A stretch of DNA of 64,000 nt from NCBI GenBank assembly GCA_903900265.1, contig CAIUMM010000106.1:186001-250000 (forward strand), in the 5' to 3' direction. The position numbers and the translations under genes are program-made. The stretch is from an uncultured Pseudomonadota bacterium. Lineage in GTDB: Bacteria > Myxococcota_A > UBA796 > SXON01. The notes under the pieces are model-generated. The model made no database searches, was not told where the DNA came from, and was given only the letters and a program-made list of their open reading frames with translations. Positions 9,040 to 19,005 of this stretch are shown here, in pieces. Every line of letters begins with the position of its first letter. Position 1 is the first letter of the stretch.

Positions 9040-10596
9040 TCAGAGCGGCGGCGCGGCGGCGTCATCCGGGTGACACTCCGCAGGGACCGGCGCGTCGGCG
9101 AAAGGCACCCACACGTGCCCAGCGGCCACGTCGGACTCCAAGGCCTTCTGGCATCCCAGCGAGTCCTCGCTCTGCGAGTCGCCTTCGAGCCGCGGGAGCC
9201 GCACACCGGTGTGCGTGGCCCGCGCCAGCGCGTCGTACACCCGGTTGTTCGCGCAGATCGGCAGCCGCCACGCGGCGGTCGGTGACAAGAAGCCCGGGAT
9301 CACCCCGCTGACCGCGCCGACCAAGAACAGCCCCAGCACCACGAACGGGGCGCGCGCCCAGCGAACGCCTCCGAACGCGCCGATGCCCACGCCGAGGATC
9401 ACCGGGACGCTGACCATACCCATCGCCGCGAACCTCGGGTGCGGCAAGGTGCGGTAGACCAGCATGAGGTTGGCAATGTAGGGCACCGTAAGCCCCAAAC
9501 CCGCGAGCAGTGCCCAAGGCCGCCGCCACAGCGCCGCCAACGCAGCCAGCACGCCCGCCGCCACCGGCACCGCCCAGGGCAACAAGTACGCGGTTCGCAG
9601 CTGCAACGCCTCGGGCTCCATCCCGGAGCTATTCGGGATCAACCTGGAGATGCGCACGAGCCCGATCAGCGCGCCGGGGATCTTCCAAGGCGGGCTGACA
9701 CCCCAGACGTGGTCGATCTCCTTGAGCGCATCGCGATTGAAGGCATCCCGTGGATAGCCAGGGACGTCGCTGACAAAGCCGAAAGACTGCACCAAAACGC
9801 CGGTAGCGCGCTCCCCGTGCAGCACGGAGTCGTGCACCACGCGCGCCACGCACCACCACGCGAGCACCGGAAGGAACGCCATCGCGGCCCGGCGCAACAG
9901 CCCCGCCCGACCGCCGGAGACCACGGGGAGCACGAGCAGCGCAGCGCACCAAACCCCCACGGTAAAAAACCGGGCGTCGCTGCTAAAGATCAAGCCTGTT
10001 CCGAGGCCGCCGCAGAGCAGCGCGCGGGGCGTTCGCCACCGCAGCGCCGCGGCCATACCTGCGGTCCCCAGCACACACGCGGCGGTGGTCTCTGGGTAAA
10101 ACGAAGGGCTGCGGCTGATCCACAGCAGCTGTTGGCAGGCCGCGGCCAAGAGCACCGTCCAGATCCCCGCGGCGCGTCCCGCGGCGATCCGGGCCCACAA
10201 GTACAGCCCCGACGCGAACACCCCGCCCGCGACGATCGACCCGCCGGTGAGCGTACCCAGCACGCCGATCGACCGCGCCACAGGGGCCAGCAGCGCCCCG
10301 ATCAGCGCGGAATGATGCCGGTAGTAGCCCACCGTTGTGCCATCCCGGGAGGCACCCAAGCTGGAGCAGTAGGACACGAAGTCCACATCGCCGTAGTCAC
10401 CCGCTCGCACGTAATGGGGTGCCAGCACGTAGGCGGCGACGACCGCGTACACCACCCCGCACACGAAGGCGAGCAGCGGGTCGATGCGCCAGTTCCACGG
10501 CGTGTCATCGGCATCGCCGGCATTCGGCCTCGCGCCACGCGCCCACAAGGCCACGGCCGCGACGATCAGCACCAGCACCCACGGGGATTGGATCAT
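9040..10596 (-). CDS. Polytopic GT-C-like membrane protein
   Basis: A 518-residue protein with about 10-12 hydrophobic segments. The loop after the second segment holds acidic residues ([18 protein letters not shown]) and then [16 protein letters not shown], which fits the GT39/PMT-2-like fold. The C-terminal tail is soluble with several Cys. The ATG overlaps the TGA of the preceding GT-C gene (ATGA). Specificity cannot be inferred. Confidence 0.6.
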   Translation of the reverse strand: MIQSPWVLVLIVAAVALWARGARPNAGDADDTPWNWRIDPLLAFVCGVVYAVVAAYVLAPHYVRAGDYGDVDFVSYCSSLGASRDGTTVGYYRHHSALIGALLAPVARSIGVLGTLTGGSIVAGGVFASGLYLWARIAAGRAAGIWTVLLAAACQQLLWISRSPSFYPETTAACVLGTAGMAAALRWRTPRALLCGGLGTGLIFSSDARFFTVGVWCAALLVLPVVSGGRAGLLRRAAMAFLPVLAWWCVARVVHDSVLHGERATGVLVQSFGFVSDVPGYPRDAFNRDALKEIDHVWGVSPPWKIPGALIGLVRISRLIPNSSGMEPEALQLRTAYLLPWAVPVAAGVLAALAALWRRPWALLAGLGLTVPYIANLMLVYRTLPHPRFAAMGMVSVPVILGVGIGAFGGVRWARAPFVVLGLFLVGAVSGVIPGFLSPTAAWRLPICANNRVYDALARATHTGVRLPRLEGDSQSEDSLGCQKALESDVAAGHVWVPFADAPVPAECHPDDAAAPPL

Positions 10597-12527
10597 GGCC
10601 CGGGGGCCGAAGGCGCAGCATCCGGCGCAGCCGCAGCATCCGGCGCAGCCACAGCGTCCGGCGCAGCATCCGGCTGTGAGATCAGCACACGATCGAGGTA
10701 CATACTGCAGCTTCCGGGGAGCGGGTAGCTGGCGATCGGCTCGATCTCCGCGCCCAACGACCGCACCACCGAGGCCCGCGAGCGCTCAAGATCCGCGCCG
10801 CCGTTCGGTCGCACCGAGCACGGCTGCGTGACCAGCAGCAACGGATGATTCGCGCTGAATACCCGCATATCCCGACGGTTTCCGGGGCTGCGCTCGCGGG
10901 GGTCGTCATCCGCGTTGGCGTTCAACGCCCAGCTTACGTTGTGAAGCCCGGCGAGGATGCCGGCGGACTCAAAAGTGCGCCCTTGGATCCAATGATCTTC
11001 GCGGGAGCGAACGATCACGTCGCAGTCATCTCCGCAAGCGGCGCGAATGCCCTCGAGGCCGGCGTAAAACCCGGTGAAGTCGAGGAAGGAGGGGTCTCTC
11101 AACACCTCGATCGGGCGCCCGAGCACCTCGACGGTCCACGTGACGTCAGGGTTTGCGTTGCGTTGGCGCAGCTGATTGGCCCCGAAGATCGCGTCCTGAT
11201 CTCCGGTGCGCGGCTGCAGCGCCGCGATCCCGCCGCCCAACACCGCGACCACCGCCAGCCAACGCACCGGGTTGGGCGTGCGCGCTATCGCCGCGGCGAT
11301 GACGGCAGCGACCATCGGCAAACACGGCATCACGTAGCGAATGTCCGAAGCCACGGTCATCGAGATCGCCACAAAGCCGCCGATTGCACCCGACAGCGCG
11401 AGCAGTCCGTTGTACCGACCCTCCCGACCACCAAAAACCGCGAGCACAAGGATCGCGGCCGGCGTCAGCAGCTCGATGAAGGGGAAAAACTGGCGAAAGG
11501 ACTCAAAATTGTCGAGCAGGTAGAACGAGAGCGGGCGGGTGCGCTCGGAGTGGATGCCCCCGTGAAGCACCAGCAGCCCGTAGAGGTCCCGCGTCCCCAG
11601 CACGTACCAAGGGCCGGCCACGGCGAACCCCCCCGCGATCGCCGCGTAAAACCCACGCAGTCCGGCCGCGGCCGCGGCGCGATGTGCCCACGCAAGCAGC
11701 GCCGCGCCTACAGCTACGCAACCGCCAGCGACGAAGAAGTAGCTGGGATGACTGTCGAGGCCGTTGCGGAGGACGTTGTTCCAGTACCATCCCGACCAAA
11801 ACGCGCCCGAGATGAACGCGGTCGCGACCAGCGTTCCGGCGAGCGTGCCCCACGTCAGCTGGCGCGCCCGCGCCGCGCGCACGATCGCGACGACGACGCA
11901 GATCGCAAAGGGCGGGGCGAGAAAGAACAGCCACGTCCACTTCATCAGCATACCGAGGCCAGCGAGCACACCAAAAAGCAACCCAGGACCCGTACGATCC
12001 AAGCGTTGCGCATGAAGCAGCCCCAAGGTGCCGACGCCCACCAGCGCGGTCTGCGGCAAATCCAGAAAATAGTGGCTGGAATAGCCGACAACATACGGGG
12101 AAACCGCCGTAAAGAGCACCCACAACCACGCAGCCGGGCGCCCCCAGAGCAAGCGCGCCAACGGCCACGCCACGACCAGAGAGCCCACCAGCACCGCATG
12201 CACCGCGAGCGGCAACCCCGCCGCCGTAGGCTCCGCGCCGAACAACACTGCGGACAAGCAATACAAAACCGTGGGGTAGCCGCCGCCCATGAAGATCAGC
12301 GCTTCAAGCCCCGTGGCTGGCCCCAAGGAGAACAAGCGATGCACGTCAATCGCGTGCAGCGCATGGCTGCCGGCATCGGCCTGCGGCGGCATCGCGGCGT
12401 TCGCGGCGATGTGTTGCAGGTAAAGGGCGTAGCCCACCGCCGCCACGAGCACCGCGACCATGTGCGCATGATCGAGTTTAGACCAGCGACCGGACTCCGG
12501 ATTCCCAGTCGAATCGAGGTTGCTCAT
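10593..12527 (-). CDS. GT-C (GT39-like) membrane glycosyltransferase with Ala/Pro/Asp repeat tail
   Basis: A 644-residue polytopic protein starting at ATG 12527 (MSNLDSTG). The frame is open further upstream, but that part has coding-unlike composition and lies antisense to the next gene. The first large loop has PPQADAGSHALHAIDVHRLF, then a long series of hydrophobic segments (e.g. MLMKWTWLFFLAPPFAICVV) consistent with GT39-like enzymes. The C-terminal soluble domain has several Cys and ends in an unusual Ala-Pro-Asp repeat tail (see the repeat at 10606). It is coupled to the following GT-C gene by ATGA. Confidence 0.65.
   Translation of the reverse strand: MSNLDSTGNPESGRWSKLDHAHMVAVLVAAVGYALYLQHIAANAAMPPQADAGSHALHAIDVHRLFSLGPATGLEALIFMGGGYPTVLYCLSAVLFGAEPTAAGLPLAVHAVLVGSLVVAWPLARLLWGRPAAWLWVLFTAVSPYVVGYSSHYFLDLPQTALVGVGTLGLLHAQRLDRTGPGLLFGVLAGLGMLMKWTWLFFLAPPFAICVVVAIVRAARARQLTWGTLAGTLVATAFISGAFWSGWYWNNVLRNGLDSHPSYFFVAGGCVAVGAALLAWAHRAAAAAGLRGFYAAIAGGFAVAGPWYVLGTRDLYGLLVLHGGIHSERTRPLSFYLLDNFESFRQFFPFIELLTPAAILVLAVFGGREGRYNGLLALSGAIGGFVAISMTVASDIRYVMPCLPMVAAVIAAAIARTPNPVRWLAVVAVLGGGIAALQPRTGDQDAIFGANQLRQRNANPDVTWTVEVLGRPIEVLRDPSFLDFTGFYAGLEGIRAACGDDCDVIVRSREDHWIQGRTFESAGILAGLHNVSWALNANADDDPRERSPGNRRDMRVFSANHPLLLVTQPCSVRPNGGADLERSRASVVRSLGAEIEPIASYPLPGSCSMYLDRVLISQPDAAPDAVAAPDAAAAPDAAPSAPGP
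10606..10675. repeat. Short imperfect tandem repeat inside a gene
   Basis: Several imperfect copies of a 12-18-bp unit built on GCAGCATCCGGC lie in the 3' end of the GT-C gene. On the coding strand they give a disordered APDA/APDAA-rich tail. Such repeats can vary in copy number by slippage without breaking the frame. Confidence 0.6.
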
Positions 12528-12635
12528 CGTTCGATGACTTAGCAGACCGCCACCAGAGGGGCAACGCATCCACGAAAAGCTGCGTGCATAGACCTTGGAC
12601 GTAGGATAATCGCTGACTTTATCACTTTGCTTTCC

Positions 12636-13535
12636 ATGTCTTCGATCTCGCTCATCCTTTGCGTACTCGCAGCGCTTACGCCGCTCACGCACGCCGAACC
12701 GGTGATCGACACGGGAGCGCCCGGGCTGGGCGACGAACTGGTCCCCTTGCCCGGCGGCACGTTCCCGATGGGTTCCGCGGTGGGCACGCCCGGTCGCGGG
12801 GTGGATGAGCACCGGCACGCGGTCACTGTCGCGCCGTTCGCCATCGCGCGCACCGAGGTCAGCCAGCAGCTCTGGCTGGAGATCATGGGCGCAAATCCAT
12901 CCACGCCGGACTTCGCTGGCGCGCCGCTGCTTGGGCCGTCGCTGCCGGTGCAGACCATCCAATGGTGCGAGGCGGTGCAGTTCGCCAACGCGTTGTCCAA
13001 CCGCGATCACCTCGACGCTGCCTACACCGGCGTCGAAACCTGCACCTCGTCACGGGGCAAATCGGTGGTGTGGAACCGTTCCGCCAAAGGCTGGCGGCTG
13101 CCTACCGAAGCCGAGTGGGAGTACGCGGCCCGCGCGGGTACGGACCTCGCCTACGCCGGAACCAGCGATCCCGCGCAGCTCTGCACCTACGCCAACGTCT
13201 ACGACGCAAAGGCGCTGTTGGGTTGGACCTGGCCGTCGTTCCCCTGCGACGACGGCGCGCGCGGCACCCTCGCCGTGGGCTCGCTGACCCCCAACGCCTA
13301 CGGGCTCTACGACATGACCGGCAACGTCTGGGAGTGGGCGTGGGACTGGTACGCGGCCTACGCGGACGAAGCCCAGACCGATCCCATCGGCCCCGCCGAC
13401 GGCATGGTGCGCGTGCGGCGCGGCGGCTCCTTTGGCGGCGTCATGGAGGGAGACCGCGTGGCGTTCCGCGGCTGGTTCCGCCCGTACATGACCTGGAACG
13501 CCCTCGGAATGCGGCTCGCCCGCTCGGGAGTCTGA
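12636..13535 (+). CDS. Secreted sulfatase-modifying-factor-fold (SUMF1/FGE-like) protein
   Basis: A 299-residue protein starting at ATG 12636. A signal peptide (ISLILCVLAALTPLTHA) precedes a full FGE-sulfatase domain: PGGTFPMGS near the start, TEVSQQLWLEIMG, GWRLPTEAEWEYAARAG, NAYGLYDMTGNVWEW and RRGGSFGG. True formylglycine-generating enzymes carry a Cys shortly after RGGS; here it is Gly-Gly, so FGE catalysis is unlikely. The fold is also used for non-catalytic surface, binding or C-type-lectin-like roles. It ends 2 bp before the next GT-C gene and probably heads that transcript. Confidence 0.85.
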   Translation: MSSISLILCVLAALTPLTHAEPVIDTGAPGLGDELVPLPGGTFPMGSAVGTPGRGVDEHRHAVTVAPFAIARTEVSQQLWLEIMGANPSTPDFAGAPLLGPSLPVQTIQWCEAVQFANALSNRDHLDAAYTGVETCTSSRGKSVVWNRSAKGWRLPTEAEWEYAARAGTDLAYAGTSDPAQLCTYANVYDAKALLGWTWPSFPCDDGARGTLAVGSLTPNAYGLYDMTGNVWEWAWDWYAAYADEAQTDPIGPADGMVRVRRGGSFGGVMEGDRVAFRGWFRPYMTWNALGMRLARSGV

Positions 13536-13537
13536 GC

Positions 13538-15397
13538 GTGGACGGCACCTCGCAGACCGGCAACGCCCCGCACAGCACCTCGCGCGGCGCCCGAGGTCTG
13601 CGCGGCGCGGAAAAGCTGCCCGGCGCGCTGCTGATGCTGTTGATCCTCGGCGAGGCCGGAATCAGCCTCGCCCAAGAACAGACCCGCGCCCACTACCCTC
13701 CCGAGACCCACCACGACGGCTTTACCCGCCCGCTCTTGCTGGAGCGCGCCATCCAAGGCTGGGCGCCCGTCGAGCCCACCTGCGTCCCCGGAAACTGCTA
13801 CTCGGGCTACGACGCGCCCCCCAGTCCCGGCACGCACCGCAGCGTGTTGGAGGCGACGCGCTGGCTGTGGGACTCGGGCGGCAAATACGACAACAGCTAC
13901 CCGCTGTTCGCGCTCCCGGCGGCGCTGTGCATGATGGCGTTCCCCGGCTCCATCGTCGCGGCGTCTTTGGGACCGCGCATCTGGATGGCGTTACTGCTAC
14001 TTGCCGCGTACGCCCTTGGAAAACGCGCGCGCGGGCCGTGGACCGGCCTGTTGGGCGCCACGGTGTGCGCGGGGATGCCCGGCCTGTTCGGCCTCGGCAT
14101 GATCCATCAAGATCACGTGCCGCTCGCCGCGATCGCCACGGCGATCGCCGCGCTGCTGCTCAGCTCCGAGGGCTACTCCCGGCGTTGGCGCTGTGCCGCG
14201 GTGGGCGCGCTGGGGGTCTTGGCCTTCCGCACCGCCGAGAACATCAGCGGGATGATCCTCGTGTCGCTCACCGTCGCTGCGCCGTTTGTCTACGCAGCGG
14301 GGCACGCGCTCATCGGCCCGAAGGCGACGCGCCTGCGGGCGGTGCCGGGCTTGATGCTCGCGGCCGGGCCGTTCGTCGCGATCGCGGCAGCGACGTGGAT
14401 CGGGAACGAGCAGGCGCTCGACTACATGACCAACGGGGTAGGCAGCGGCGTCATCGACGGCTGGTTCGGCAACTACGCCGTGTTCCCCTTCCATCAGCTT
14501 GGGTACATCGAAGAGCTGTGGCGCGATCTCCTGCGCTTGCCGCTCGCGTTTTTCACTCTCGGCAGCGTGGTGTGCAGCGTCGTGTTTGTGCTGCGCTCCC
14601 GCCTGAACGCAGCCGGCACGCGCACCCTCGCGGTGCTCGGCATGAGCCTCGTCCCGCTGCTGGCGCTCTCGCCGCTCCATCGCAAGGCGCTCTGGTACAT
14701 CGTCGCGTGCTTGCCGTCGCTGGGAGTGGTGACGGCGCTGGGCGTTGCGCAGCTGCGCTCCACGCGCCTCCGGGTGGGTCTGGGCGCCGCAGCAGCGTGC
14801 GTGGCGTTGGCAGCCCGAATCGGCGCGTTGGAGGCCCCAAGCGCGGCGCGGGACTGGCTCGCCCGGACCTTCCCCAAGGTGCCCGCGGTGTACCGAACCC
14901 TCGCCGCGACCGCGCCGATCAACGTGCTCGACGGCCGCCGGCTGATCCCGCCGATGAACGAACGGCGCGTCGAAGCCGCAAGCGCAGCGAGCATCATTGA
15001 GCTCGCCCGCAGCCTGCCCGACGATGGCGCGCCAGTGCGGGTGCTGGTGTTGTCCACGTACGTGCAGGACGCGGTCGCGATATGCTGGATGGTCCACGTC
15101 GGCGCGCCCTACTCGACGTGCTTCAGCCCGATGTGGGGCGGGGCGCTTTGGGCCCCGCCGCAGCTCTTAGAGGCCGATCGTTACGACATCCTCGCGTACG
15201 TCGCCGAGGACGGCCTGCGGCCGATGACGCTGGAGAGCGACGCCGCTTTTCCCGGTGATCTGGCGCTGACCGTCGCGATGGATCAAGGCGACCGGCAAGA
15301 CGCGACGCGGATCTTCCTCGATCGCCTGCACGAGCAGCCGTGGCAAGCGCGTACGGTCCCGACAGGCACGCTCTACGTGCGCAGCGGGGCGCTGTAG
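13538..15397 (+). CDS. GT-C-like membrane protein, tandem paralogue 1
   Basis: A 619-residue polytopic protein, start GTG 13538, 2 bp after the preceding stop. After a first hydrophobic segment comes YPPETHHDGFTRPLLLERA and then CVPGNCYSGYDAPP. Both blocks recur nearly unchanged in the next gene, so the two arose by tandem duplication. About ten more hydrophobic segments and a soluble C-terminal domain follow. The His/Asp-rich extracytoplasmic block could be the catalytic loop of a GT-C enzyme, but it differs from standard GT39. No characterised homologue comes to mind. Confidence 0.65.
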   Translation: MDGTSQTGNAPHSTSRGARGLRGAEKLPGALLMLLILGEAGISLAQEQTRAHYPPETHHDGFTRPLLLERAIQGWAPVEPTCVPGNCYSGYDAPPSPGTHRSVLEATRWLWDSGGKYDNSYPLFALPAALCMMAFPGSIVAASLGPRIWMALLLLAAYALGKRARGPWTGLLGATVCAGMPGLFGLGMIHQDHVPLAAIATAIAALLLSSEGYSRRWRCAAVGALGVLAFRTAENISGMILVSLTVAAPFVYAAGHALIGPKATRLRAVPGLMLAAGPFVAIAAATWIGNEQALDYMTNGVGSGVIDGWFGNYAVFPFHQLGYIEELWRDLLRLPLAFFTLGSVVCSVVFVLRSRLNAAGTRTLAVLGMSLVPLLALSPLHRKALWYIVACLPSLGVVTALGVAQLRSTRLRVGLGAAAACVALAARIGALEAPSAARDWLARTFPKVPAVYRTLAATAPINVLDGRRLIPPMNERRVEAASAASIIELARSLPDDGAPVRVLVLSTYVQDAVAICWMVHVGAPYSTCFSPMWGGALWAPPQLLEADRYDILAYVAEDGLRPMTLESDAAFPGDLALTVAMDQGDRQDATRIFLDRLHEQPWQARTVPTGTLYVRSGAL

Positions 15398-15399
15398 CC

Positions 15400-17202
15400 A
15401 TGCCGCGCCGCTCCGAAAACCCGCTGCTGCGCTTGGTCCGCTGGGCCGCGCCAGTGTTGCTGGTGATGCTGATCTTCGGGGAGGCCGGGCTGTCGTGGAT
15501 GCACGAGAGCAGCCGACTCTGGTACCCGCCGGAGACGCACCACGACGGCTTCATGAAGCCGATCCTGCTCGAACGCGCGATGCAAGGATGGAGCCCGGTC
15601 GAGAAAGAGTGCGTGCCCGGCAACTGCTACGCCGGCTACGCAGACCCTCCGCAGGGAGCACCCCGATCGCTGTGGGAGCGCACCCGCTGGATCTGGGACT
15701 CCGGGCCCAGCTACATCAACGCGTACCCGCTGTTCGTGCTGCCTTCCGCGATCGCGATCGCCGCGCTGCCCGGCGTGGTGTACGCGCCGTGGATCGGCTT
15801 GCGGGTGTGGATGGCGCTGCTGCTGCTGTCCGCCTACTTGCTGGGAAAGATGCTGCGCGGACCGCTGACCGGCCTGCTGAGCGCGGTGCTCTGCGCCGGT
15901 ACGCCCGGGCTGTTCGGCCTCGGCCTCGTCTACCAAGACAGCGTGCCGCTCGCCGCGGTGGGCACGGCGCTGGCTGCCGCGCTTTTGGCCACGCGGGGCT
16001 TTGAGCGGCGCTGGGCGTGCTGGGCGGTCGCCGTGCTCACGTTCGCGGCGTTTCGCGTGGCTGAAAACGTCGGCGAGGCCGCGTTGGTCGCCGGGGTGTG
16101 CATCGCACCGTTCTGCGCGGCCGTACTTCAGGGCCTGACCGCTCCGGGCGACCGACCGCGGCGCTGGGACCGCTTTGAGCTGACCTTCGCGCCGGCCGCA
16201 GTGATCGCCATCCGCGTCGGGATGCTCAACGCCGACGCGCTGCGCTACGTACGCGAAGGCGTAGAGACCGCCGGGCCCTACGGATGGGCCAAGGACTTTG
16301 CGTGGATCCCGATCCCCGAGCTTGGGTACATCGAGGAGCTGGGCAGGGATCTGCTGCGCCCGCCGATGGCGATCGTGCTGAGCTTCGGCGCGCTGCTGTT
16401 GCTGCGCAGGCCCTCTCGGGATCGGCTCGCGGTGCTGGGGATGCACGTCGTGCCGCTCGCGCTGCTGTCCTTTGTGAACCGCAAAGGCCTGATGTACATC
16501 GTGCCCGCGCTGCCGGCGCTGGCGGTCGCCGCGGCGATGGGGATCGCTACGCTGTCCCGACGTTGGCGAGTCCGGGTGGCCCTGTTCGGCGTGGCGGCGG
16601 CGGTCTGGACACGCGGAACCGCGGTGTTCCTACCCGACGGGCTGCGAGGCGAGGTCGCGTATCGGCTCGCGCACCTCGACCACCTCCATCCGGACCTCGA
16701 AAAGACCGTCGACAGGCTCCGCCCCATCAACATCCTCGACGGGATGCACGTCATCCCCGCGGTGTACGCCCGGCGCGCCGAAGCGCAAGCGGCGGTCGGC
16801 ATCGCCGAGGTCGCGCGGCGACATCAACGGGAAGGCGAGGCGCTGCGCATCGCGTTGGTGTCTACGAGCGTGCACCTCGCCCAAGCCACCTGCTGGTACA
16901 TTCAGGTGGAAGCCCCGAACACCACGTGTTTTGCGCCGCTGTGGGGCGGCACCGTGCGCGCGTCGCCGATGGAGGTCGATCCGCGGCGCTACGACCTGCT
17001 CGCGTGGGTGGAGGACAACGAAGGTCCGCTTTCGATGCCCTTGGACGCGTCCTCGCCGCTGCCCGACCGGCTCGTCGAGGTGATCAGCCGCGATCAGCCG
17101 GATTGGCAAGATCCAACCCGGCTGTTCCTCGAACGGCTGCACGCGGTGGCGTGGCAGGCGGTTCCGGTGCCTACCGGCACGGTGTACGTCCGGAAAGAGT
17201 AG
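15400..17202 (+). CDS. GT-C-like membrane protein, tandem paralogue 2
   Basis: A 600-residue paralogue of the preceding gene, ATG 15400, separated by 2 bp. Shared landmarks are YPPETHHDGFMKPILLERA, CVPGNCYAGYADPP, a Trp-rich RTRWIWDSG, GTPGLFGLGLVYQDSVPLAA, and a tail with TCFAPLWGG and ending WQAVPVPTGTVYVR. Conservation is concentrated in the extracytoplasmic loops and soluble tail, as expected if both bind the same kind of acceptor or lipid-linked donor. It converges with the next gene one base apart. Confidence 0.65.
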   Translation: MPRRSENPLLRLVRWAAPVLLVMLIFGEAGLSWMHESSRLWYPPETHHDGFMKPILLERAMQGWSPVEKECVPGNCYAGYADPPQGAPRSLWERTRWIWDSGPSYINAYPLFVLPSAIAIAALPGVVYAPWIGLRVWMALLLLSAYLLGKMLRGPLTGLLSAVLCAGTPGLFGLGLVYQDSVPLAAVGTALAAALLATRGFERRWACWAVAVLTFAAFRVAENVGEAALVAGVCIAPFCAAVLQGLTAPGDRPRRWDRFELTFAPAAVIAIRVGMLNADALRYVREGVETAGPYGWAKDFAWIPIPELGYIEELGRDLLRPPMAIVLSFGALLLLRRPSRDRLAVLGMHVVPLALLSFVNRKGLMYIVPALPALAVAAAMGIATLSRRWRVRVALFGVAAAVWTRGTAVFLPDGLRGEVAYRLAHLDHLHPDLEKTVDRLRPINILDGMHVIPAVYARRAEAQAAVGIAEVARRHQREGEALRIALVSTSVHLAQATCWYIQVEAPNTTCFAPLWGGTVRASPMEVDPRRYDLLAWVEDNEGPLSMPLDASSPLPDRLVEVISRDQPDWQDPTRLFLERLHAVAWQAVPVPTGTVYVRKE

Positions 17203-17203
17203 C

Positions 17204-19000
17204 CTACTCGCTCGCGGCCGCGTCCGGGGGCAGGAGCAGCGCCTCGGACGGACGCAGGTCTTCGTAAATGCACCGGGACACCTTGCGGAAGCGGGCCGGA
17301 TCGGCGTCGAGGCTCGCGTAGGCGCGCGCCCAATTTCCGCCGAGCGTCCAGTCCTCGCGGCTCACGCACTCAAGCACGATCCAGCGCCGCGCAGCGTCGT
17401 CGCCATCCGCTCGGATCTCGGTGAACGTCGGGTGCCCCTGCAACGTCGCCTCTTGAAAGGTGAGGCCCCGGCTGTCGAGCATCACCCGCGCGAGCGCGGT
17501 CTCCGTGGCGTCGACCACCGCGTCTCCCGGGGACACCTGATCGAAGAGCGGCAGGAACGCCCGGATGTTGCCCTGCCGCGCCGTCACCCAGTTAGGCACC
17601 CACTCGGTGACCTGCGGCAACGCGAGGCGGTTCGGCGAGTACAGCACCGTCCACAGCACCGCGACCAGCAGCGGCGCCCACGCCCGCCACTCCAGAGCGG
17701 CGGGACGATCACGCCGCCCCGCCAAAAAAGCCAGCCCGCCCAACACGTACATCGGCGTGCTCACCATCTGCGGCAACGCCCACCGGTCGGTGAAGTCCGC
17801 AGAGCGCATCCCCCAGAGGTGCAGCGCCGCGACGCCGCACGCAAAGCCCGCCGCGACCAGCGGGCGCACCGGGAACCCCGAGCGCGCCGGGAAGCGCGAA
17901 GAGCTGGCCGCGGACTTCCAGGCGCCGAGCCCGCCGACCACCGCGACCACCACCATCCACGGGCTGCCGCTCGCGCCGATCTCCAGCGCCAGCGGCTCCA
18001 AATACCGCTCCACCCACACGCTCTGAGGCAGCGCGTTCAGCGGCGCCGCGAGCAAGTAGTAGAACACCTGCGGCAAGTGGATCAGGGCGCTCAGCCGACC
18101 CGGAACCCAGTACCCGCGCTCCATCATCGGAGCGGTGGGGAGCCAGCCTACGTTCGGGAACGGCAGCGCCGGGTCGATACGCCGGACAGCCCCGGACAGC
18201 TGCACGTCGATGAGGTTGTTCTCCAGCGAGTAGATCGGCAGGTGCAGGAACGCAAACACCATCCACGCGCACAGCAGCGGCGCGCCCCACGCCAGCAGCG
18301 CGCGTCGGTCGAAGCGGCGCGTCAGCACCTGCGCCCCGACCACCGCCGCGAGTCCCATCAGCGTCAGCGGGAACGCCTTGGCGCTGGTCAACCCGTACAA
18401 CGCCAGAAAAATCCCCGAGACGAGGTGCGCGCGGGCGGTCCCGACCTGAATCGCCCGGATCAGCGTCGCGACGCTCAACACAAACATCAGCGTCCAAAGC
18501 GGGTAGTCCGTTGGAGCCCCGATCATCGCGAGGTGACAGGTGATCGGCGTGACCAGCAGCGCCCCCGCGAACGCCAGCGGCCGCGGCGCGAGCACGCGCC
18601 CCAACACATAGGCCGCGACCGGAACGAGGCTGGAGCACACAAAAGCCACCTGCATCGCCGCCCGAAACAGCGGCTTGCCCGAGAGCACGGACCATCCTGC
18701 GACGAGGCTCGGATACAGCGGATAGCGATGCGGGACCCAGTGCGCGACCTCGCCAAAACGAGCGGCGAGCGAGCACTCGAGGAAGTCGTGACTGTCGGGC
18801 GCGTAAGGCAGATTGTTGGGGTTCAACGTCTCGGCCACGCGCGCGTAGTAGTACCAAGCCACGATCCACAGCCCGACGCAGATCAGCGCGTCCGTCAGCC
18901 CGTCTTTCCGCGCCTCAGGCTCGCCCCGGCGTTGCACATCCGCGATCCGCATGCGCAGCACGCCGAGCAGGCCGCAGCCAAGGATGACGTACCACTCCAC
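17204..19000 (-). CDS. Polytopic GT-C-like membrane protein
   Basis: A 598-residue membrane protein, GTG start at 19000. After the second segment it has PYAPDSHDFLECSLAARFG and HRYPLYPSLVAGW, a typical GT-C first loop with Asp/His/Glu. Around ten further hydrophobic segments and a soluble C-terminal domain of about 130 residues follow. It lies 5 bp after a HEAT-repeat protein that is itself coupled to a double FHA protein, so the three may form an operon. Donor and acceptor are unknown. Confidence 0.65.
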   Translation of the reverse strand: MEWYVILGCGLLGVLRMRIADVQRRGEPEARKDGLTDALICVGLWIVAWYYYARVAETLNPNNLPYAPDSHDFLECSLAARFGEVAHWVPHRYPLYPSLVAGWSVLSGKPLFRAAMQVAFVCSSLVPVAAYVLGRVLAPRPLAFAGALLVTPITCHLAMIGAPTDYPLWTLMFVLSVATLIRAIQVGTARAHLVSGIFLALYGLTSAKAFPLTLMGLAAVVGAQVLTRRFDRRALLAWGAPLLCAWMVFAFLHLPIYSLENNLIDVQLSGAVRRIDPALPFPNVGWLPTAPMMERGYWVPGRLSALIHLPQVFYYLLAAPLNALPQSVWVERYLEPLALEIGASGSPWMVVVAVVGGLGAWKSAASSSRFPARSGFPVRPLVAAGFACGVAALHLWGMRSADFTDRWALPQMVSTPMYVLGGLAFLAGRRDRPAALEWRAWAPLLVAVLWTVLYSPNRLALPQVTEWVPNWVTARQGNIRAFLPLFDQVSPGDAVVDATETALARVMLDSRGLTFQEATLQGHPTFTEIRADGDDAARRWIVLECVSREDWTLGGNWARAYASLDADPARFRKVSRCIYEDLRPSEALLLPPDAAASE

Positions 19001-19005
19001 TGCGA

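Noticed and set aside
12528..13010. Upstream extension of the GT-C gene at 10593
   Set aside because: The extension is antisense to the FGE-fold gene and has no membrane or domain features; the ATG at 12527 gives a normal GT-C N-terminus.
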